From Kocuria palustris (lineage in GTDB: Bacteria; Actinomycetota; Actinomycetes; Actinomycetales; Micrococcaceae), in NCBI RefSeq assembly GCF_016907795.1, contig NZ_JAFBCR010000001.1, forward strand, positions 1,674,001 through 1,738,000: 64,000 nucleotides of DNA, read 5' to 3'. The notes under the pieces were generated by a model, which ran no database searches, was not told where the DNA came from, and saw nothing but the letters and a program-made list of their open reading frames with translations. This document shows, piece after piece, positions 58,889-64,000 of this stretch. Position 1 is the first letter of the stretch; every line of letters begins with the position of its first letter. The position numbers were made by a program, and so were the translations under genes.

Positions 58889-59557
58889 TCAGCAGCTCCT
58901 GGGTGCAGACGTCCAGGCATGGCGCACCAGCTGCTCCAGGACGTCCAGATCGATGTCGGCGAGCTTGTTCACGTACACGCAGGACACCGCGGCGCGGTGC
59001 TTGCCGAGCCGCCCCAGCAGCTCCTCGGAGCGGGGATGGCCTTTCAGCCCGTACAGGCTCACGGCCGACTTCCGCGGGCTGAAGCCCACCCGGAAGGTGT
59101 CGCCCTCACGTCCGGTCGCATAGCGGTAGTGGATCTCCCCGTAGCCGATCATCGACGGTCCCCACATGACCGCCGGCTGCTCTGTGACTCGGTCGAAGAG
59201 CTCGAGCAGGGCGCGGCCGTCGTCGACGCGGCGCTGCGGAGACAGCCCGTCGATGAACTCCGCCGGGCTGACGTCGGTGGGGTGCGTCTTGAGGTCGGCA
59301 GCACCCTCCACGGTGTGTCCTGCGGTGACCACGGCGTCGCGGGGCTGCGGTTCGGGAACGTCCCCGCCCAGCGACATCCCCCGCTCCTCGAGGGCGGCCT
59401 GCAGCCGCTCCAGAGCGCGGGCGCCCACGCCGTGCAGCGCCAGCAGGTCGTCGTGATCCGCACCGTCAAGGGACTCGAGGCTCGTGTGCCCCGCGGATTC
59501 CAGGGCGCGGCGAGCGGGCGCGACGAGGCCGCCGATCCTGTCCAGGGGAGTGGTCAT
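58889..59557 (-). CDS. DUF1801 protein with N-terminal helix-hairpin-helix-like region
   Basis: A 222-residue protein. Residues 1-60 look like a small DNA-binding-type helix-hairpin-helix (A-R-R-A-L-E-S-A-G-H-T-S-L-E-S-L; L-L-A-L-H-G-V-G-A-R-A-L-E-R-L). Residues 95-222 match DUF1801/YdhG (F-I-D-G-L-S-P-Q-R-R-V-D-D; M-W-G-P-S-M-I-G-Y-G; F-R-V-G-F-S-P-R-K-S-A-V-S-L-Y; L-G-K-H-R-A-A-V-S-C-V-Y-V). DUF1801 has a beta-grasp-like fold of unknown role. The combination is found in some actinobacteria. It is coupled to the MFS gene. Confidence 0.78.
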   Translation of the reverse strand: MTTPLDRIGGLVAPARRALESAGHTSLESLDGADHDDLLALHGVGARALERLQAALEERGMSLGGDVPEPQPRDAVVTAGHTVEGAADLKTHPTDVSPAEFIDGLSPQRRVDDGRALLELFDRVTEQPAVMWGPSMIGYGEIHYRYATGREGDTFRVGFSPRKSAVSLYGLKGHPRSEELLGRLGKHRAAVSCVYVNKLADIDLDVLEQLVRHAWTSAPRSC

Positions 59558-59613
59558 GGCCCGAGCGTACGGGAGAATGGGAGTCCCGCCGTCCTGAGTC
59601 GAAAGAGGATGAG

Positions 59614-60348
59614 ATGTCCGCGAGCTGCCGCTGCTGCCAGGGTGATCAGGCCCGGGTCGATGCCTCCGGGCGCGTGCGGATGGATCCCGATCACCGTCTG
59701 GCCTGCGTCAGCCGGGTGCCCATCTTCCGGGGGCTGCCTGAGGAGGATCGGCGTCGGATCGCCGCCCGCGCCACGACCCGCCTGGTACCCAAGGGCGAGG
59801 TGGTCCAGCAGCAGGGCGGCATGCCCGCGCTGCAGATCGTCCACTCCGGGCAGGTCAAGCAGTGCCTGCTGGCCGAGGACGGGACCCAGCGGCTGCTGCG
59901 GATCCTGGGGCCGGGGGAGTTCATGGGCGAGCACTCGGTGCTCACCGGACGGCCCGCCCCGCGGGAGGCCACGGCCATGACGGTCTCCCAGGTCTGCACG
60001 CTCTCGCGCCTGGACGTCCAGCAGTGGCTCGAGGAGACCCCGCAGCTCGCGCTGAGCCTGCTCGATGCAGTGACCGCCCGGCTCGAGGACACCGAGGCGC
60101 GGCTCAGCGAGCTCGTGGGCACCACGGTGGGTCACCGTCTGGGCGAGTACCTGGCCGGTGCCGCCGACGGGGTCGAGGGCGTGCCGTTCGACCTCCCGAT
60201 CAGCAAGCGGGACCTCGCCCAGCTGCTGGGCACCACTCCCGAAACCATCTCCCGGAGGCTGCGGGCGCTGTCGGACGAGGGCCTGCTGCGTGTGGGGCCC
60301 GGTCGGCGGATGGTCGTCATGGACATCGCGGGCATGCTGCGCGCCTGA
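59614..60348 (+). CDS. Crp/Fnr-family regulator with Fnr-like cysteines
   Basis: A 244-residue regulator. The cyclic-nucleotide-type sensor domain covers 35-140, a dimer helix 145-168, and a winged helix 170-235. The recognition helix T-P-E-T-I-S-R-R-L-R (208-217) carries Glu210, Ser213 and Arg214, as in E. coli Fnr. Cysteines 5, 7, 8, 31 and 128 fall where Fnr holds its [4Fe-4S] ligands (N-terminal cluster, a cysteine just before the sensor domain, and V-C-x-x near the end of the barrel). It may therefore sense oxygen or NO and bind TTGAT-N4-ATCAA-type sites. It diverges from the DUF1801 gene by 56 bases. Confidence 0.83.
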   Translation: MSASCRCCQGDQARVDASGRVRMDPDHRLACVSRVPIFRGLPEEDRRRIAARATTRLVPKGEVVQQQGGMPALQIVHSGQVKQCLLAEDGTQRLLRILGPGEFMGEHSVLTGRPAPREATAMTVSQVCTLSRLDVQQWLEETPQLALSLLDAVTARLEDTEARLSELVGTTVGHRLGEYLAGAADGVEGVPFDLPISKRDLAQLLGTTPETISRRLRALSDEGLLRVGPGRRMVVMDIAGMLRA

Positions 60349-60367
60349 TCCTCCGGGGCCCCGGGTC

Positions 60368-61300
60368 TCACACGCCCAGGAAATCCCGCCAGGACGGCAG
60401 CTCGCGCTGCGCCTGCAGGTAGCCGGCGGCGTAGGCGGCCTGCAGCCTGGGCAGGCGGCGCTCGCCGTTGGAGACCGGCATGTGGTCCGGGACGAAGACC
60501 ATGGCATCGCCCGAGGCCTCGAGGTCGAAGACCTGCTCGCGCATGCGGTTGTAGTTCTCCGCGCGGGCCTCGAGCGCCTCCACGACGGCCGGCAGGTCAC
60601 GGAACCGACGGCGAATCACGGCGCTGAAGCGCTCGGCCGCCTTGGTGAAGCCGCGCTCCTGGCTCAGCACGATCAGGAACTTGGTGTAGCCGTCGACCTG
60701 CGCGGCATCCAGCGGGATGCCGCCGGAGGGGCCGATCGCGCCGTCGTAGTAGAGGTCGCCGTCGCGCTCGACCGGCGGCATCACCAGCGGCATGGACGAC
60801 GACGCCCGCGCCAGGCGCATCAGATCCAGCTCGCTGCGGATCGCCTCCCGTCCGACGTAGTGCATGGTGCCCTTCGAGGCGTTGAACGTCCCGATCCGGA
60901 AGGACGCGGGGTTGGCCAGGTAGGTCTGGTAGTCGAAGGGCAGAGGACCGCCCGGTCCGGCCGCATCCTCGTAGATGAACTGGGAGTTCAGCAGCCCGTG
61001 GCCGCGGGCGAAGGTGGAGAGGTTCCCGAAGTCCGGCTCCTGCGAGAACTCCACGAAGGACCGGCGCGCCCGCCACATGTCCCGGGACAGGTAATGCGCG
61101 GTGTGGCTGGCCCCGGCGGAGATCCCGCAGACGTAGTCGATGTGGATGCCCGCGCTGAGCAGCGTGGTGACCACTCCGGCCGTGTAGCTGCCGCGCATGC
61201 CTCCGCCCTCGAAGACGAGAGCGACGTCCTTGACGTTGCTGGTCAGGGGCGCAGGCCTCGTCTGGGCCTGCGGATCGGTGTCCTGGCCTTCCGTTTCCAT
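60368..61300 (-). CDS. Patatin-like phospholipase (RssA/YjjU type)
   Basis: A 310-residue patatin-like hydrolase. The oxyanion hole is E-G-G-G-M-R-G (31-37), the nucleophile Ser61 is in G-I-S-A-G, and the Asp of the dyad is Asp186 (Y-Y-D-G-A). The D-G-A form is usual in this bacterial subgroup. It should cleave acyl esters of phospholipids or lysophospholipids in the cytoplasm. ATG at 61300 is preferred to an in-frame TTG two codons before. It is convergent with the Fnr-like gene, with stops 19 bases apart. Confidence 0.86.
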   Translation of the reverse strand: METEGQDTDPQAQTRPAPLTSNVKDVALVFEGGGMRGSYTAGVVTTLLSAGIHIDYVCGISAGASHTAHYLSRDMWRARRSFVEFSQEPDFGNLSTFARGHGLLNSQFIYEDAAGPGGPLPFDYQTYLANPASFRIGTFNASKGTMHYVGREAIRSELDLMRLARASSSMPLVMPPVERDGDLYYDGAIGPSGGIPLDAAQVDGYTKFLIVLSQERGFTKAAERFSAVIRRRFRDLPAVVEALEARAENYNRMREQVFDLEASGDAMVFVPDHMPVSNGERRLPRLQAAYAAGYLQAQRELPSWRDFLGV

Positions 61301-61337
61301 GGCCAAGAGCCTAGTCAGCTCCGCCGGCAGTCCGGAT

Positions 61338-62783
61338 TCAGGCGAACGTGAGGTACGCGGCGATCAGGGCGGCGGTGACCAGCACCGGAATGACCAGGGT
61401 GATCACACCGACATCCTTGTAGGACTCGCGGTGCGTCATCCCGCAGACCATCAGCAGGGTGATCACTGCGCCATTGTGCGGCATGGAGTCGAGCCCGCCA
61501 GAGGCCATGGCGGTGATGCGGTGCATGATCTCAAGGCTGATGCCCTGCTCGGCCGCCTGCTGCGCCAGGTCTTCGCCGAACGCGTTCAGCGCGATCGTCA
61601 TGCCGCCAGATGCCGACCCAGTCACGCCGGCGATCACCGAGGTGGAGACTGCGGAGGAGACCAGGGCGCTGTCTGAGATCCCGAAGATGCCGTCCCGCAC
61701 CAGCGCGAACGCACCCAGGGAAGCGATCACGGCGCCGTAGCCCACTTCGGAGGCTGTGTTGAAGATGGGCAGCAGGGCGTTGCGGGCGCCGTCGGCGACC
61801 CCACCCACCAGCCACTTGGCGTCCTTGAGACTGAGCACCAGGATGCTCACAGCCGCCAGGAACAGAGCGATGAGCACGGCCCAGACCCCGGCGCGCTCGT
61901 CGACGGTGACGCCGCCGAAGCGCTCCTCCTGCAGGTAGCCCCAGTCCAGGGCGGGGAACAGCAGGATCGTGCAGCCGAAGTTCACGGCGAAGACCAGCAG
62001 CACGGGGATGAAGGGGACGACGTGGTTCGGCGGCGTCAGGGACTCTGAGCCGCGCGACGGGCTGCCGGACATCACGACCGACTGGGCCTGTGTGCTGACG
62101 TCTGCGTCGGCCCCGCTGCGCCGCTCCAGAGCGGTGAGATCCGCGAAGCTCTCCCCTGCGCCCATGAGGCGGCGCTTGCGGTACTCGAGCCAGACCATGC
62201 CGAGCGCGAAGATCGCGGTACCGCCGATGACGCCGATCAGTGGTGCAGCGAACGACGTGGTCTGGAAAGCCTGCGCAGGGATGATGTTCTGCACCTGGGG
62301 CGAGCCGGGCAGCGCCGTCATGGTGAAGGTGAGCATGCCGTGGGCGATCGTGGCGGGCAGCAGTCGTCGGGGGATGTCGGCCTCGCGGAACAGCTCGCGG
62401 GCCAGTGGGAACATCACGAACACCACGACGAACACGCTGATGCCGCCGTAGGTCAGCAGACCCGTGGTGAGCACGGTCGTCAGCATGGCCTGACGTGAGC
62501 CCAGACGGCGGGTCATGGTCTGCGCGATGTCGGTGGCGTAGCCCGACATCGTCATCAGCTTGCCGAAGATGGCCCCCGTGAGGAACATGGGGAAGTAGCT
62601 GGTGATGAAGCCGCCGAGCGCTGGCATGAAGATCTCGGTGTATGAGGCCAGCAGCGGGGCCTGCGAGAACAGCATGGCCACGATCGCGGCGGTGGGCGCG
62701 GCGATCACGACCGTCACGCCCCGGTAGGCCAGCGTGATGAGCAGCGCTAGGGATACGAGGATCCCGATAATCCCGAGGACCAT
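61338..62783 (-). CDS. GntP-family permease
   Basis: A 481-residue, 12-helix carrier of the gluconate/organic-acid GntP type. Y-F-P-M-F-L-T-G-A-I-F-G-K-L-M near residue 65 and S-G-G-M-T-I-A-L-N-A-F near 395 are family-like, as is M-A-S-G-G-L-D-S-M-P-H-N-G-A-V-I-T-L-L near 430. AGGAGA lies eight bases before the ATG. The MmsA gene lies upstream on the same strand (117 bases apart), which suggests uptake of a short-chain hydroxy- or keto-acid broken down through MmsA. Confidence 0.82.
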   Translation of the reverse strand: MVLGIIGILVSLALLITLAYRGVTVVIAAPTAAIVAMLFSQAPLLASYTEIFMPALGGFITSYFPMFLTGAIFGKLMTMSGYATDIAQTMTRRLGSRQAMLTTVLTTGLLTYGGISVFVVVFVMFPLARELFREADIPRRLLPATIAHGMLTFTMTALPGSPQVQNIIPAQAFQTTSFAAPLIGVIGGTAIFALGMVWLEYRKRRLMGAGESFADLTALERRSGADADVSTQAQSVVMSGSPSRGSESLTPPNHVVPFIPVLLVFAVNFGCTILLFPALDWGYLQEERFGGVTVDERAGVWAVLIALFLAAVSILVLSLKDAKWLVGGVADGARNALLPIFNTASEVGYGAVIASLGAFALVRDGIFGISDSALVSSAVSTSVIAGVTGSASGGMTIALNAFGEDLAQQAAEQGISLEIMHRITAMASGGLDSMPHNGAVITLLMVCGMTHRESYKDVGVITLVIPVLVTAALIAAYLTFA

Positions 62784-62900
62784 GGTGTTCTCCTGCTTCT
62801 TCAGGCTCGCTACGGCGGCGGGACGACGAGCCGCCGCCGGGCCCCCGGGCATGAGGTGCATGCTCGGGGCGCTGGCGGCGGCTCGCGCCGACGCGCGCGG

Positions 62901-64000
62901 TCAGTTCGTGGGGAATCCCAGGTCGATCTGCGACTCGCTGGGCTCCGGCCACCTGGTCGAGACGACCTTGCGTCGCGTGTAGAAGTTGAAGCCCTCCGGG
63001 CCGTACATGTGGGTGTCGCCGAACAGCGAGCCCTTCCACCCGCCGAAGCTGAACGCGCCCACCGGCACCGGGATCGGGACGTTGACCCCGACCATTCCGA
63101 CCTCGATGTCGAATTCGAACTCGCGGGCGGTCTTGCCGTCGCGGGTGAACAAGGCAGTGCCGTTAGCGAAGCGGCTGGAATTGATCAATTCGACGGCCTC
63201 GTCGTAGTTCTCGACCCGCACGACGCACAGCACCGGGCCGAAGATCTCGTCGTCATAGACCTTCATGCCCGGGCGCACGTGGTCCAGCAGCGAGACGCCG
63301 GTGAAGTATCCGCCGCCTTCGAACTGCTGGTCGCGGCCGTCGAGGACGACTTCCGCGCCCTCGTCGGCGGCACGTGCCACATAGCCCGTCACTCGCTCAA
63401 GGGCCTCGGCGGAGACCAGCGGGCCCATCTCCGAAGAGGAGTCTGTGCCTGGGCCGATCGTGAGCTTCTCGGCGCGTTCGCGGATCTTCTGCACCAGGTC
63501 ATCGGCGATGCTGCCGACTGCGACCACCACAGACACAGCCATGCAGCGCTCGCCAGCGGATCCGTAGGCGGCCGAGACCGCGGCATCAGCGGCGGAATCG
63601 AGGTGGGCGTCGGGCATGACGACCATGTGGTTCTTGGCCCCGCCCAGGGCCTGGACGCGCTTGCCCTGCTCGGCGGCCTTCACATAGATCGACTGGGCGA
63701 TCGGGGTCGAGCCGACGAATGAGATCGCTTCGATCTGCGGATGGGTGATCAGCTCATCGACGGCCACGCGGTCCCCCTGCACGACGTTGAGCAGGCCGTC
63801 GGGCAGACCGGCGTCCTTGAAGGCCTGGGCGATCAGCAGCGAGACCGAGGGGTCACGCTCCGAGGGCTTGAGGACCACCGCGTTGCCGGCGGCCAGGGCT
63901 GTAGTGGCCATCCACAGCGGGATCATCGCGGGAAAGTTGAAAGGGGTGATGCAGGCGACGACCCCTACAGGCTGGCGGACCTGGTGGACATCGATCCCGG
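62901..64000 (-). CDS. mmsA: CoA-acylating methylmalonate-semialdehyde dehydrogenase (partial, N-terminus off the edge)
   Basis: The frame is open from the right edge to a TGA at 62901, giving the C-terminal 366 residues. It starts within [20 protein letters not shown], then [10 protein letters not shown]. The catalytic Cys is in [11 protein letters not shown], and the MmsA-type end is [16 protein letters not shown]. It oxidises methylmalonate or malonate semialdehyde to propionyl- or acetyl-CoA in valine, inositol or beta-alanine breakdown. The GntP permease gene follows on the same strand, so the two probably form an operon continuing beyond the window. Confidence 0.9.
   Translation of the reverse strand, partial: GIDVHQVRQPVGVVACITPFNFPAMIPLWMATTALAAGNAVVLKPSERDPSVSLLIAQAFKDAGLPDGLLNVVQGDRVAVDELITHPQIEAISFVGSTPIAQSIYVKAAEQGKRVQALGGAKNHMVVMPDAHLDSAADAAVSAAYGSAGERCMAVSVVVAVGSIADDLVQKIRERAEKLTIGPGTDSSSEMGPLVSAEALERVTGYVARAADEGAEVVLDGRDQQFEGGGYFTGVSLLDHVRPGMKVYDDEIFGPVLCVVRVENYDEAVELINSSRFANGTALFTRDGKTAREFEFDIEVGMVGVNVPIPVPVGAFSFGGWKGSLFGDTHMYGPEGFNFYTRRKVVSTRWPEPSESQIDLGFPTN

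Noticed and set aside
1-64000. tRNA, rRNA, CRISPR arrays or known riboswitches.
   Set aside because: I found no cloverleaf with a plausible anticodon arm, no regular spaced repeats and no conserved riboswitch core by eye. A covariance-model scan would settle small RNAs.

Overview
The window is about 70% GC, has short intergenic gaps, uses many GTG starts with GGAGG-type ribosome binding sites, and carries several actinobacterial family markers: the MSMEG_4193-type phosphatase next to an SCO1664-type protein, a fused biotin carboxylase/BCCP, and a FadD15-like acyl-CoA ligase. It looks like chromosome of a high-GC actinobacterium, most likely Micrococcales (a Kocuria/Micrococcus relative is my guess; the sequence does not prove the genus). 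I see no rRNA, tRNA, CRISPR array or prophage. Both edges cut genes: tspO on the left and a methylmalonate-semialdehyde dehydrogenase on the right.

Layout. 0-7.1 kb (minus strand): TspO and an SMP-30 lactonase, an SDR, an Old Yellow Enzyme reductase, and a VWA protein with its MoxR-like AAA+ ATPase. 7.2-9.6 kb: histidine phosphatase, SCO1664 protein, HAD phosphatase. 9.7-24.4 kb: 2,4-dienoyl-CoA reductase, then a 5-oxoproline (pxp/kip) cluster split in two. pxpA, pxpBC, a BC-BCCP gene and a GntR regulator lie at 11.9-17.0 kb; ycsI and ycsG lie at 22.3-24.4 kb. Both halves carry a TTGTTsAACAA palindrome upstream, so they probably remain one regulon. Between them are a PLDNc remnant, a yefM-yoeB toxin-antitoxin locus wrecked by a deletion but with its operator intact, a secreted phospholipase A2, a membrane-anchored HNH nuclease, an MFS exporter and Ohr.

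24.7-34.4 kb: acyl-CoA ligase, luciferase-like oxidoreductase, DoxX-like protein, BCCT osmolyte transporter, a NarL-type two-component system, pterin dehydratase, and a membrane protein with PWP repeats. 34.3-43.2 kb: VOC-SRPBCC fusion, DinB protein, LysM lipoprotein, GH13 alpha-glucosidase, CHMI-like tautomerase, NYN/OST-HTH protein, and a PRC-barrel/DUF2382 stress protein. 43.3-56.1 kb: amino acid permease, TetR, MMPL transporter, Dps, DHA2 exporter, FAD/Fe-S dehydrogenase, amylosucrase. 56.1-57.6 kb: an IS110-family element. 57.6-64 kb: CynX-like MFS, DUF1801 protein, Fnr-like regulator, patatin, GntP permease, MmsA.

The most interesting object is the IS110-family element (about 56099-57588). 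The 262 bases upstream of its recombinase gene fold into three consecutive hairpins in the order expected of a bridge RNA (5' stem-loop, target loop, donor loop). Loop sequences match both element ends and the right flank, which gives a base-level prediction of the element boundaries, a GC core, and the donor and target guides. Many convergent gene pairs are separated by strong GC-rich hairpins that look like bidirectional terminators.
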